The notes under the pieces: generated by a model
What the model saw: only the letters and a program-made list of their open reading frames with translations
Told to the model about the DNA's origin: nothing
The model's database searches: none
NCBI GenBank assembly: GCA_021409285.1
Contig: JAGFND010000013.1
Coordinates: forward strand, 1 to 35,592
Length of the DNA stretch: 35,592 nucleotides
From: Candidatus Methanoperedens sp.
Lineage (GTDB): Archaea; Halobacteriota; Methanosarcinia; Methanosarcinales; Methanoperedenaceae
Direction of reading: 5' to 3'
Program-made: the position numbers and the translations under genes
Part shown: one piece after another, positions 10,133 through 18,495 of the stretch
How positions within the stretch are numbered: the stretch's first letter is position 1
How the letters are laid out: each line of letters opens with the position of its first letter

Positions 10133-11326
10133 ATGATAGGTATTTCAAAGCTTTACTGTGGGACTGTTGAACCTTCGGATGCGCTCAGATACGGGCGTGA
10201 TTCAAGCAAACTCCCTTCTCACTTACTGCAATTCTCAAGAGATAAAAAGCCAGTCGTGGTATGGAACATGGGCAGACGCTGCAACCTTAAATGCGTCCAT
10301 TGCTATGCCCAATCAAAAGATATCGAATATAAGAACGAATTAACAACTCAGCAAGGAAAATCCCTTATTGACGACCTTGCCCAGTTTGGAGTGCCGGTTA
10401 TCCTTTTTTCAGGCGGAGAACCGCTCATGCGCCCCGACCTTCCCGAACTTGCGCTGCATGCAAGATCAAAAGGAATGCGGGCTGTGATCTCGACGAACGG
10501 GACATTAATCGATAAGAAAATGGCAAAAGTCCTGAGAGAGATCGGACTTTCGTATGTCGGAGTATCACTTGACGGTATTAGAGAAACAAACGACAGGTTC
10601 AGAGGTTTCAAAGGGGCATTTGACCTTGCTCTTCAGGGTATGCGCAATTGCCTCGATGAAGGTATTAAAGTAGGTTTGCGCTTTACCATTAACAAAAAAA
10701 ACGTAAAAGATATCCCTGCGATCTTTGACCTTCTTGAAAAAGAGAATATTCCGCGTGTTTGCTTTTATCACCTTGTCTATTCAGGACGGGGTTCAAAACT
10801 TGTAAATGAAGATCTCACTCATGAAGAAAGCAGAAATACCCTTGATCTTATAATGGACAGGACAAAAGCCCTTCATGATAAGGGTTTCCCGATGGAGGTT
10901 CTTACAGTGGATAACCACTGCGACGGCCCGTATGTATATTTACGGATGCTGAAAGAAAATCCGGAGCGTGCAAAAGATGTATTTGAACTTTTGCAGATGA
11001 ACCAGGGTAATTCCTCTGGAATAGGGATAGCATGTGTTTCATGGGATGGTTCAGTACACGCAGATCAGTTCTGGCGGCATTATTCCTTTGGTAATGTTAA
11101 AGAAAGGAAATTCAGCGAGATATGGAAAGATCTGAGCAATCCCATTATGGCTGGCCTGAAAAACAGGAAGCACCTGATAAAGCTCAATGCTGACAGGTGC
11201 GCAAGATGTAAATGGTATGATATCTGCAACGGGAATTTCCGCGTTCGTGCAGAATCGATATATGGCAATATATGGGCTGATGACCCTGCGTGCTACCTGA
11301 CAAAAGAAGAGATAGGGTACGATTAG
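10133..11326 (+). CDS. ahbC: Radical SAM heme-biosynthesis enzyme, AhbC/NirJ family
   Basis: Probable 12,18-didecarboxysiroheme deacetylase of the archaeal siroheme-dependent heme b pathway, which removes acetate side chains to give Fe-coproporphyrin. The radical SAM motif CNLKCVHC gives C50, C54 and C57. SGGEPLMRPDLPE (SAM-binding GGE motif) follows. A C-terminal auxiliary cluster region holds C356, C359, C365 and C387 (CARCKWYDIC, then PACYL). The N-terminus, ISKLYCGTVEPSDALRYGR, is characteristic of AhbC/NirJ as recalled. AhbD, the next enzyme, is the main alternative. AGAGGAT lies a few bases before the ATG. The stop is TAG. Heme supply fits a cytochrome-bearing organism. Confidence 0.8.
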   Translation: MIGISKLYCGTVEPSDALRYGRDSSKLPSHLLQFSRDKKPVVVWNMGRRCNLKCVHCYAQSKDIEYKNELTTQQGKSLIDDLAQFGVPVILFSGGEPLMRPDLPELALHARSKGMRAVISTNGTLIDKKMAKVLREIGLSYVGVSLDGIRETNDRFRGFKGAFDLALQGMRNCLDEGIKVGLRFTINKKNVKDIPAIFDLLEKENIPRVCFYHLVYSGRGSKLVNEDLTHEESRNTLDLIMDRTKALHDKGFPMEVLTVDNHCDGPYVYLRMLKENPERAKDVFELLQMNQGNSSGIGIACVSWDGSVHADQFWRHYSFGNVKERKFSEIWKDLSNPIMAGLKNRKHLIKLNADRCARCKWYDICNGNFRVRAESIYGNIWADDPACYLTKEEIGYD

Positions 11327-11350
11327 CACTCAGAATGCATTCAGGCTCAC

Positions 11351-12598
11351 TTATATCCCCGTATTGAACCGCAGGATCGCTGCGATCCCTCCGAAGGCTG
11401 TCAAAAGCTGGTTTCCTTCTTCAAAATCACTTGATATAAATACTGTGTTCGTACCCATCTGGTCCGCTATCGAGGATAGATCATCAATGATATCAATTGA
11501 CTCTGTGATATTGAGACCTGAACCGCATTTTGTACAATTTCCCGGCTGATAATCTTCATCACTTAGCTTTTTTGTGATTGTTTTTTTCTCTTCATACCCG
11601 CAATTTCCGCATTTGATCGTGAGCCTTATTTTCCTCAATTCATCAGACAAAAGAAGCGTGTCAACAGAGCCCATTTGAAGATTCTTCCTCACTTGCTCTT
11701 CTCCGTACGAAGAAAGCCCTGAATCCCCGACAAGTTCTTTCATGAAACGCTCCATATACTTTTTTTCCTGGATGACTTCTACGTTTTGCAGTGCGTCTCC
11801 CAGTTTGTCAAAAAGCTCATAAAGTCCAGACTCGTCAGTGTATGCTACATCATAAAGGTCGATGATCTTTTTTTGCAATTCATGATGGAGGTATTCACCA
11901 CTGTGGAATTCTTCTTTAGTAGGCGATGGGCCACCTATGAAAATGCCTTCCATGTCTTTCGGATCAACTGCGAGGAATACACCATTTGCCGCTTCACCAA
12001 TGCGTGTATAGAATTCATTTATCGCAATTAACCGAAGTTGCTGAAACCTGTGGGAACTCTGCCCGCCTTTTCTCTGCTTACCCGGAACCATGGATGTAAG
12101 ATGCGCCATGGGTTCTATGTGTTTTCCGCGTAAAAGCCCTATCGATGCCTCGCGCCTGTCAAGAACAATAAGCCCATAGCTTTTCTTCTCATGGAGCATA
12201 TCTTCAAGGGGAATGAGAAGGAATGAAGAGTCGCAATGATATTTATATGAGATAATAGGTTCTGGCGGCTCGATGATGAAAGTTTCCATGTCTGTCTTGT
12301 TAGCACCTATATCCACGGCACCGCAAAAGATCACAACTCCGTTCTCAGGTGCCTTCGGAATGAGTTTGAGTCTTGAAAGCAGTGATTCAATAGCGCCCGT
12401 GACATTCTGTCTGGTTACTCTGGATTTTATGTTGGATGCCTGGCCGAATTCTTCCCTGAGCTGGCTTGATATTTCATGGATCTGCTTATCATGTGGAATG
12501 TAAAGCGAGATGAGTTCCGTCCCTCTTCCATGCTTATTTCGGAGAGCTTCAAGCGTCCGCTTAAATTCGTATTTTTTATGTGCTTCTGATTCGACCAT
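11351..12598 (-). CDS. prf1: Peptide chain release factor aRF1
   Basis: Archaeal class I release factor that recognises all three stop codons and triggers peptidyl-tRNA hydrolysis. Counting from the ATG at 12598 it has 415 residues, the usual aRF1 length. NIKS is at 56-59 (decoding), YxCxxxF as YHCDSSF at about 120-126 (stop-codon recognition) and GGQ at 178-180 (catalysis). A late zinc ribbon has CGNCGYEE and CTKCG. A longer reading from an ATG at 12637 would add 13 residues, but GAGG lies 8 nt before the 12598 ATG and no SD precedes the longer one. Convergent with ahbC, with a 24-bp gap between the two ends. Confidence 0.95.
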   Translation of the reverse strand: MVESEAHKKYEFKRTLEALRNKHGRGTELISLYIPHDKQIHEISSQLREEFGQASNIKSRVTRQNVTGAIESLLSRLKLIPKAPENGVVIFCGAVDIGANKTDMETFIIEPPEPIISYKYHCDSSFLLIPLEDMLHEKKSYGLIVLDRREASIGLLRGKHIEPMAHLTSMVPGKQRKGGQSSHRFQQLRLIAINEFYTRIGEAANGVFLAVDPKDMEGIFIGGPSPTKEEFHSGEYLHHELQKKIIDLYDVAYTDESGLYELFDKLGDALQNVEVIQEKKYMERFMKELVGDSGLSSYGEEQVRKNLQMGSVDTLLLSDELRKIRLTIKCGNCGYEEKKTITKKLSDEDYQPGNCTKCGSGLNITESIDIIDDLSSIADQMGTNTVFISSDFEEGNQLLTAFGGIAAILRFNTGI

Positions 12599-12688
12599 TA
12601 TGAGTTCCTCAGGAAAAAGGATTTTTTGCTCCTCCATATATTCTATGATAGATAAATGTTGAGGGCAAAACAGAGGAAAAAATATCTT

Positions 12689-14035
12689 TTACTCCTCTTT
12701 TCTTATTTTATCCACAATTTTTTCACGAAGTTCTGTCAATTCCCGGCTGAATTCTACGGGATATTCAGATGCATTATCAAGTTTTTTGTAAATATCCGGT
12801 AACTTTGAGATATTCTCTGAAGCGATCTGTCTTATCTTATCAAGGGAAGGCTTCTTGCAAACGATCTTTCCATTCTTGACTATCTGCGAAAGTATTGGTG
12901 CCGCATTTTTTATTATTTCATGATCAAGCGCGATAATATCTTTCACGAATTTTCCATCTTCAATTATGCGCCAAACACGTTTTTTTCCGGGAAGCGTCGC
13001 TTTTTTCGTTTCTTCAGAAAGTTTCATCTTGGGAATATGCTTTCCTCGTTCAATGACATCTGAAAGTTTGTATATCCCATCAAGGGCAGGGTTCGGACGG
13101 CCTGTAATGAGCTCTGTGCCCACACCGAACATGTCAATCCTTGCACCTTTATTCATAAGTTCATCTATTTTCCATTCATTGAGATCGCCGCTTGCAACTA
13201 TCTTTACGTAGCGAAGACCTCCATCATCAAGGATCTTTCGAACCTGTTTTGAGAGTTCGCACAGATCGCCGCTATCAAGTCTCACTCCCAGAAGTCTCTC
13301 GCCTTTTTCTTCGAGTTCTTTTCCAACAACGACCGCCTTCTTCGCTCCTTCTATACTGTCATAGGTATCGATAAGTAAAAAACATCTCTTTGGAAAAGCC
13401 GCAGCATAGGCGCGATAGGAATCAATCTCATGGTCAAAGCTTGTGACAAATGAATGTGCCATTGTTCCTGAAATAGGGATACCGAACTTTTTTCCAGCAA
13501 GAACATTGGACGTTGACGCGCATCCTCCTATATAGGTGGCACGTGTGGCTTCAAGAAATCCATCCCCCTGTGCTCTTCGTAGTCCGAATTCTGCAATTGC
13601 CCTGCCATGCGCCGCATGGACGATGCGTGTGGCTTTAGTGGCAATAAGTGTTGAGAAGTTCATTTTATTCAACACGAACGTCTCGACAAGCTGGGCTTCC
13701 ATGATATGTGCAGTGACCCTTATAATTGGCTCAAGTGGAAAAGCGAGACTTCCCTCAGGCATAGCAAGTATATCGCCGGTGAACTTGAAATCACGCAGAT
13801 GTTCCAGGAACACTTCGTCAAAATCCTGGGTTTTCAGATAATCTATATCATCATCTTCGAATCGCAGATTTTCAATATAATCCAGAATATATATCAACCC
13901 GGCGCTCACAAGATATGAACCTGATGGGATTTTCCTGACGAAATAATCAAAAGTGGCTATCGGATTATGACTGGATTTCCAGTACGCCTGCATCATTGTA
14001 AGCTGATAAAGGTCAGTTCTGAGGGCTTCACTCAT
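12689..14035 (-). CDS. pncB: Nicotinate phosphoribosyltransferase
   Basis: Makes nicotinate mononucleotide from nicotinate and PRPP in the NAD salvage pathway. The 448-residue protein starts LRTDLYQLTMMQAYW, the conserved family opening. It contains FDYFVRKIPSGSYLVSAGL, GCASTSNVLAGKKFGIPISG with TMAHSFV (the family histidine region), DTYDSIEGAKKAV, RLDSGDL and FGVGTELITGRPNPAL, which together form the type II phosphoribosyltransferase barrel. It may be cotranscribed with prf1, whose long-form ATG begins 51 bp downstream. Length and motif order are normal. Confidence 0.93.
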   Translation of the reverse strand: MSEALRTDLYQLTMMQAYWKSSHNPIATFDYFVRKIPSGSYLVSAGLIYILDYIENLRFEDDDIDYLKTQDFDEVFLEHLRDFKFTGDILAMPEGSLAFPLEPIIRVTAHIMEAQLVETFVLNKMNFSTLIATKATRIVHAAHGRAIAEFGLRRAQGDGFLEATRATYIGGCASTSNVLAGKKFGIPISGTMAHSFVTSFDHEIDSYRAYAAAFPKRCFLLIDTYDSIEGAKKAVVVGKELEEKGERLLGVRLDSGDLCELSKQVRKILDDGGLRYVKIVASGDLNEWKIDELMNKGARIDMFGVGTELITGRPNPALDGIYKLSDVIERGKHIPKMKLSEETKKATLPGKKRVWRIIEDGKFVKDIIALDHEIIKNAAPILSQIVKNGKIVCKKPSLDKIRQIASENISKLPDIYKKLDNASEYPVEFSRELTELREKIVDKIRKEE

Positions 14036-14127
14036 ATAATTAATGATGGGCTGGAATGATAATTAAAGGTATCTGATATGCAAGATAATTTCATATCAGT
14101 TGCGCACTAATCTGCGCGTGATCGATC

Positions 14128-14490
14128 ATGATAGCAAAGGTAAGAGGACATCATTTAATATGTCTAAATTTTTTCAGAGGAGAGGGATACTCAAAAGAGT
14201 ATATCAATAATATATACACAGTCCTTAAGAAAGAAAAAGCCGAAATAGTCGAGGGACCAGATGATGTGTGTATTGTCTGTCCTTATCTGAAAGATAACAA
14301 ATGTGGAAATAGTGAATATACAAATGAAAATATCATCATGCAAGATAAAGAGGCACTTTTCCTTCTTGAATTCAAACCAGGAATGGTGGTCGATTGGAAA
14401 ACGATCGCCGAAAAAATGCCTCATATCCTGGATAAGTGGAAACTACGATTTTGTAATGATTGCGGTTACCAGAAAGTATGTTTCGGTTAA
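14128..14490 (+). CDS. DUF1284 family cysteine-rich protein
   Basis: This 120-residue protein begins KVRGHHLICLNFFRGEGYS, the signature of DUF1284, a family of unknown function in archaea and anaerobic bacteria. Cysteines occur as CIVCPY, NKCGN and the C-terminal CNDCGYQKVCFG. That pattern is compatible with an Fe-S cluster or zinc, though no function is established. A GTGATC sequence just before the ATG is complementary to the 16S 3' end. A short GCGCA/TGCGC inverted repeat lies at 14101-14116, within 15 bp of the start. It is read divergently from the phosphoribosyltransferase gene. Confidence 0.75.
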   Translation: MIAKVRGHHLICLNFFRGEGYSKEYINNIYTVLKKEKAEIVEGPDDVCIVCPYLKDNKCGNSEYTNENIIMQDKEALFLLEFKPGMVVDWKTIAEKMPHILDKWKLRFCNDCGYQKVCFG

Positions 14491-14522
14491 TGAATGATGA
14501 GTTCATTATTTTACCGCTGCTA

Positions 14523-14837
14523 TCAATAATTATCCATAATTGACTTTAAAGCGTTCTTGTATTCGTATTTGAGAGAATACACATTATGTTCCCCCTTAAC
14601 ATCTATCCTTAATATCCCGAGTCGTGTATTCATGAGCCCGACCATGGCGGAAACCCCCCTATAATTGACATCAAATCCTTCTTTTGTAAGAAAATCAAAC
14701 ACATCCTGGGTCGTATATGGGCTGCTATTGAGGAATAATTTGAGAACGGATCTCCTGATGCCAGTTTCATCCCTTGTCAAATATTTTGTAAGTCTGGTTT
14801 TGACTTTTTCATTTCCTTCAATGCTCAGTCGGACCAC
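14523..14837 (-). CDS. Small winged-helix-like protein, DUF2551 candidate
   Basis: 104 residues without cysteine clusters or membrane spans. The middle segment (TGIRRSVLKLFLNSSPYTTQ, then DVFDFLTKEGFDVNYRGVSA) reads like a winged helix-turn-helix. The whole resembles the archaeal family DUF2551, seen mainly in methanogens. It could be a DNA-binding regulator, but no target is evident. It lies 74 bp downstream of the radical SAM gene on the same strand. The family name is from memory and not confirmed by search. Confidence 0.6.
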   Translation of the reverse strand: MVRLSIEGNEKVKTRLTKYLTRDETGIRRSVLKLFLNSSPYTTQDVFDFLTKEGFDVNYRGVSAMVGLMNTRLGILRIDVKGEHNVYSLKYEYKNALKSIMDNY

Positions 14838-14911
14838 CTTTTTCTACTAATCGATTTTTTGGAGTTTATACCTTTCCATTATGGTATCTTATCAACTATT
14901 GAAATAAGTAT

Positions 14912-15937
14912 TTAAATAGGAGTCCTTTCGACAATCATTCCTTTTTTCATCGGATATCGCTCGATTACCGAAACACTGCACCCTTTATTCTTTAATTCCT
15001 GTGAGAGGTCAGAAGCTATCCACCAGGCAGTTTCGATCGAGCCCTGAAGAACTTGATACATATCATCTGTCACTCCTTCGTCTATCAACAAGGATAGACA
15101 ATCCCCTTCAATAATGGCATAGACAAGCGTTCCGTCATCAGTTATCTCATCAAAATCCCTTGCTGTCCTTTTTGCGATCCGTTTGAATCTTTCTCTTAGC
15201 TGGACTGCATCTTTGAATACAGAAGAACAGAAATGGATCTTTTTTCCGCTAAGTGAAGAAGCCGCTTCTTTACTTCCCCGTGCAGCGGATGAAACATCAT
15301 CAAACGGCACAAATCCGCGCTTCTTGAGCTCACAGGCGTTGGTTTCTGAGAACTCAAGTTCATTAAGGTTCAGGAATCCTTCAACTTCGAGAAGCATAGA
15401 CAATATCCCGCCAAGATCGGAATGGAGACAAGGGATCTCTATCCCGGTTGAAATACCAAGATTATGTGCTGCGTGGATAGAATCCCTGTAATATGTCCGG
15501 TTGATGTTTTTCCATATATCAGGCGATGGATGGAACCTTATTTCATCGAGTCCTGCTTTTCCTAATGATTCGAGAACTCCTTTATTGGGAGATAGGGCCG
15601 TATATAAATGTATATGATGAGAGGATCCAAATTTTCCTTTGAGAAGTTTGATATAATGGATCACTCTTTCAAGCCTGAGCAAAGGCTCACCTCCAGTGAT
15701 GCCTGTTCCAAGAGCGTCCATTGAAGCAGCTTCTTCTATCAGGTCATCATCGTTTTCAACGCGCCGCTCATTTGCAAATACTACATCTTTTTCTTTCCTT
15801 TCATTGGAGACCGGGCAGTAAAAACAGTTCCTGCCGCATATACCAGTGACGAAAAGCACCATCTTTGCACCTTTATAACAAAGCTTGCATCCTTCGGGCA
15901 GGTAATTGAAAAAAGAACCAGAACCATCTTTTTCCAT
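14912..15937 (-). CDS. Radical SAM protein, COG2108-like
   Basis: 341 residues with a CGRNCFYC radical SAM motif (C34, C38, C41) preceded by an extra pair at C17 and C20 (GCKLC). The GGE motif follows as GITGGEPLLR. The arrangement matches the uncharacterised archaeal proteins related to pyruvate formate-lyase activase (COG2108). The substrate is unknown. The C-terminal third (DDGTLVYAIIEGDCLSLLID and beyond) looks like a separate small domain. The ATG follows the prenyl synthase stop by 2 bp, so the two are surely cotranscribed. Association with isoprenoid metabolism is possible but not demonstrated. Confidence 0.75.
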   Translation of the reverse strand: MEKDGSGSFFNYLPEGCKLCYKGAKMVLFVTGICGRNCFYCPVSNERKEKDVVFANERRVENDDDLIEEAASMDALGTGITGGEPLLRLERVIHYIKLLKGKFGSSHHIHLYTALSPNKGVLESLGKAGLDEIRFHPSPDIWKNINRTYYRDSIHAAHNLGISTGIEIPCLHSDLGGILSMLLEVEGFLNLNELEFSETNACELKKRGFVPFDDVSSAARGSKEAASSLSGKKIHFCSSVFKDAVQLRERFKRIAKRTARDFDEITDDGTLVYAIIEGDCLSLLIDEGVTDDMYQVLQGSIETAWWIASDLSQELKNKGCSVSVIERYPMKKGMIVERTPI

Positions 15938-15939
15938 AT

Positions 15940-16863
15940 TTATTTTGTGCGATTAATAATATATTCGCCAAGCTCTATGAGCCATCTTTTTGCAGGGCTG
16001 TCATAAAGTGATCCGATATGACTTTTTGCCATCTCAAGTTGTTCCTGCGCTGCTTCTTTTGCATGATCTAATGAATCAGCGACAAGATGCATAAGTTCCC
16101 CGTTATTGCATTTCATCATCTTTTCAAGTGTGATACCGGATCTTAAAGCATCAAGAACTACGATCGAGGGTCTTCCCATAAAAAGGTCTTTTTTCACAGG
16201 TTTACCCAGGTCATCTTCCTTTGAGATGCAGTCAAGGACATCATCCCGTATCTGGAAGGCAATCCCGATATGCTTTCCGAATTTTGACATGTTCTCTATC
16301 TGGGATTCATCTCCACCACCTACAAGACAGCCAACCTCGGCTGCTGAGCCGAATAATGAACCTGTCTTTCTGAACGCCAGATCCAGATAGCTCTGTTTGT
16401 CCCGGGCGAAATCAACAAGTTCCATAGCTTCCCCTTCACCCATGCAGAACAGGGAATCAGCGATTGCATGAATGAGCCTCGGATCGCGGGATGCGATCTT
16501 AAGTGAAAGCGCGGCAAGTATCTGGACTGTAAGAAGCGCCATGTCAGTACCCCACATTTTATGGATGGTATCCCGGCCACGTCTTTTTTCGGATTTATCA
16601 ATCACATCATCAAGGACAAGTGAGGATGAATGTATCAATTCAATTGAAGCTGCTGCAAAAGTTGCATCTGATTTCCTGCCACCCACCGCCTCGCAACAGA
16701 GTGTCACAAGCGCTGGCCTGATGCGTTTTCCTTTTGAACTTATTGCATATGCGACAGCTGCAGCAAGCTCAGGCGGCTTTATCTCAAGAAGAAGAGAAGG
16801 AAGCGCGCTATCCACAAGCTCAGTGCGCTCTGTCAATAATTGTTCGATATCCATTTCCATCAC
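15940..16863 (-). CDS. idsA: Polyprenyl diphosphate synthase (GGPP synthase type)
   Basis: Trans-prenyltransferase that extends allylic diphosphates with IPP, in archaea usually giving C20 or longer chains for ether lipids. The 307 residues hold the first aspartate-rich motif DDVID (85-89) followed by the arginines KRRGRD. The second is DDVLD (207-211), preceded by FQIR. GKRIRPALV near residue 45 is the IPP-binding region. The longest start is GTG at 16863 with an ATG one codon later, which is more likely. The chain length cannot be settled from these motifs. The downstream partner is the radical SAM gene, 2 bp away. Confidence 0.9.
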   Translation of the reverse strand: MMEMDIEQLLTERTELVDSALPSLLLEIKPPELAAAVAYAISSKGKRIRPALVTLCCEAVGGRKSDATFAAASIELIHSSSLVLDDVIDKSEKRRGRDTIHKMWGTDMALLTVQILAALSLKIASRDPRLIHAIADSLFCMGEGEAMELVDFARDKQSYLDLAFRKTGSLFGSAAEVGCLVGGGDESQIENMSKFGKHIGIAFQIRDDVLDCISKEDDLGKPVKKDLFMGRPSIVVLDALRSGITLEKMMKCNNGELMHLVADSLDHAKEAAQEQLEMAKSHIGSLYDSPAKRWLIELGEYIINRTK

Positions 16864-16917
16864 AAATTTAACTCATCCTAAATAGACTTTTCTTAATCTC
16901 ATTTTAAATAAGCCTTT

Positions 16918-18075
16918 TCAGATGTCCAATTTATGCATTCTTTCTACCGCTTCATTTATTCTTGCAACAGATTGCGTGAGTGCAAACCGCACATAACCTT
17001 CCCCGAATTCACCAAAGCCAATACCTGGGGTTGCGACTATTCCTGCTTTCTCAAGGAGCATTTTTGCAAAATCAGATGCGTCTCCATTTATGGGTACCCA
17101 TACATAGAAAGTAGCTTTGGGTTTTTTCACTGGAAGGCCAAGTCTCTTCAGACCTGCAATAAGAGCATCCCGTCTTTCTGTATATATCTTGTTCATATTA
17201 TGGACACATTCCTGCTGTCCTGTAAGAGCCGCGATACCGGCATCCTGGACAGCTTCAAATGCTCCTGAATCAACGTTTGTTTTCACTTTTCCAAGACCTG
17301 CCAGGATTTCAGGATTTCCGACAGCAAAGCCAATACGCCATCCGGTCATATTATACGTTTTTGAGAGTGAATGCACTTCGATCCCGACATCATTTGCCCC
17401 ATTCACATTCAGGAAACTTGGGGCTTTGTATCCATCGTGGGTCATTTCAGAGTACGCATTATCATGAATGACGATTATTTCGTTCTCGTTTGCAAAATCA
17501 ACTACATCCTCAAAGAATCTTATTGATGCTATAGCAGAAGTGGGGTTATTCGGATAATTTATGAACATGATTTTTGCTTTCCTGGCGATCCTGGCAGGGA
17601 TGGTATCAAGGTCCGGGAGAAAATCATTCTCAGATAGAAGTGGCATCTTGAAAGGTTTGCCATCGGCAAGGATCGATCCGATATTGTAGACCGGATAAGC
17701 TGGGTCTGGAACAAGTGAGATATCACCTGGATTTAAGAATCCAAGCGGGATATGTGCTAGCCCTTCTTTTGAGCCTATCAGGGTCAGGACTTCATTCTCA
17801 GGATTAAGGTCAACATTCATGGTCTTTTTATACCATGCTGATGCTGCTTTTCTGAATGACAGCATACCCTCATAAGATGGATATCTGTGCCTTGTGGGAT
17901 TTCCAACTGCTTTTCTCATCGCTTCCACAATATGCGAGGGTGTTGGCAGGTCGGGATCCCCTATGCTCAGATCGATGACATCCACTCCTTTTCTCATCAT
18001 CTCCCCTTTAGCTTTATCAATTGCAGCAAACAGGTAAGGAGGTAATGAATTGATTCTGTCAGCGTAGATGACCAT
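16918..18075 (-). CDS. dapL: LL-diaminopimelate aminotransferase (class I PLP aminotransferase)
   Basis: Probably makes LL-diaminopimelate directly from tetrahydrodipicolinate in lysine synthesis. The 385 residues show DLSIGDPDLPTP, SKEGLAHIPLGFLNPGD, FINYPNNPTSA (the conserved Asn that contacts PLP), HDNAYSEM and the Schiff-base lysine K239 in SLSKTYNMTGWRIGF. ADRINSLPPYLFAAIDKAK at the N-terminus is typical of archaeal DapL. Related class I aminotransferases with other substrates remain possible. The upstream region holds an inverted repeat with TTCGTCA half-sites and divergent small RNA genes. Confidence 0.8.
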   Translation of the reverse strand: MVIYADRINSLPPYLFAAIDKAKGEMMRKGVDVIDLSIGDPDLPTPSHIVEAMRKAVGNPTRHRYPSYEGMLSFRKAASAWYKKTMNVDLNPENEVLTLIGSKEGLAHIPLGFLNPGDISLVPDPAYPVYNIGSILADGKPFKMPLLSENDFLPDLDTIPARIARKAKIMFINYPNNPTSAIASIRFFEDVVDFANENEIIVIHDNAYSEMTHDGYKAPSFLNVNGANDVGIEVHSLSKTYNMTGWRIGFAVGNPEILAGLGKVKTNVDSGAFEAVQDAGIAALTGQQECVHNMNKIYTERRDALIAGLKRLGLPVKKPKATFYVWVPINGDASDFAKMLLEKAGIVATPGIGFGEFGEGYVRFALTQSVARINEAVERMHKLDI

Positions 18076-18132
18076 GGGCGCTCAAATGTTGTTTAAGGTA
18101 TATAAGATATAACATTTTTCAAAACCAGAATC

Positions 18133-18153
18133 TTCGTCAATTCCAATGACGAA
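18133..18153. promoter_or_regulatory. Perfect inverted repeat, candidate operator between dapL and sRNA-1
   Basis: Half-sites TTCGTCA and TGACGAA are exact reverse complements separated by 7 nt. The site is 58 bp upstream of the dapL start and 16 bp upstream of the TATA-like box of the first hairpin repeat. This is where a dimeric transcription factor could act on either promoter. No terminator-like T tract follows. Confidence 0.45.
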
Positions 18154-18168
18154 CTCCATATAGTAAGG

Positions 18169-18190
18169 TATATATACTATGAAATAGTAT
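18169..18190 (+). promoter_or_regulatory. TATA box and overlapping dyad of sRNA-1
   Basis: TATATATA at 18169-18176 lies 31 nt before the hairpin at 18200, the spacing expected for an archaeal TATA box and its start site. It overlaps an exact inverted repeat, ATACTAT-GAA-ATAGTAT (18174-18190). The second hairpin copy lacks this dyad, so the two promoters may be controlled differently. Confidence 0.5.
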
Positions 18191-18199
18191 TGTGTAATT

Positions 18200-18253
18200 C
18201 GTGGGCAGGAATCTTTTTTAATACACTAACCCCCACTCCCCAACCTGCCCACG
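18200..18253 (+). ncRNA. Candidate small RNA, hairpin repeat copy 1
   Basis: A 10-bp perfect stem (CGTGGGCAGG with CCTGCCCACG) encloses a 34-nt loop holding a CTTTTTTAAT tract and a C-rich part, CCCCCACTCCCC. The central 50 nt (18202-18251) are identical in copy 2, while the two outermost base pairs differ yet still pair in both copies. A TATA box sits at the expected distance. I infer a transcribed structured RNA read on the plus strand. No known RNA family is recognised. Confidence 0.65.
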
Positions 18254-18328
18254 TAACTTATTATCTAACTTAAGAACTGATTTGAACAATTTATTGATTC
18301 AGGAATAAAAAATGGTTTCAGATAGGTT

Positions 18329-18336
18329 TATATATA
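18329..18336 (+). promoter_or_regulatory. TATA box of sRNA-2
   Basis: TATATATA within GGTTTATATATAATGG begins 29 nt before the hairpin at 18358. Apart from the TATA box the upstream sequence is unlike that of copy 1, so each copy appears to have an independent promoter. Confidence 0.5.
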
Positions 18337-18357
18337 ATGGCATTGTACTTAGGTTTC

Positions 18358-18411
18358 GATGGGCAGGAATCTTTTTTAATACACTAACCCCCACTCCCCA
18401 ACCTGCCCATC
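18358..18411 (+). ncRNA. Candidate small RNA, hairpin repeat copy 2
   Basis: Same 50-nt core as copy 1 (here 18360-18409), with stem ends GATGGGCAGG and CCTGCCCATC. The outer pairs are G-C and A-T where copy 1 has C-G and G-C, so pairing is kept although bases changed on both sides. The repeat period is 158 bp. It lies downstream of a TATA box and is convergent with pheT, about 170 bp from its stop. Confidence 0.65.
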
Positions 18412-18495
18412 TTACTAATTGTTTGTAATTAACAATTCAGCGGAAAAGTACAAATATTACTCAGCCATTATATTATCTTGTTGAGTGTTTGAAAA

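Noticed and set aside
18200-18411. CRISPR array or MITE
   Set aside because: Only two repeats with a 106-nt interval. The ends covary instead of being identical, and no target duplications are seen.
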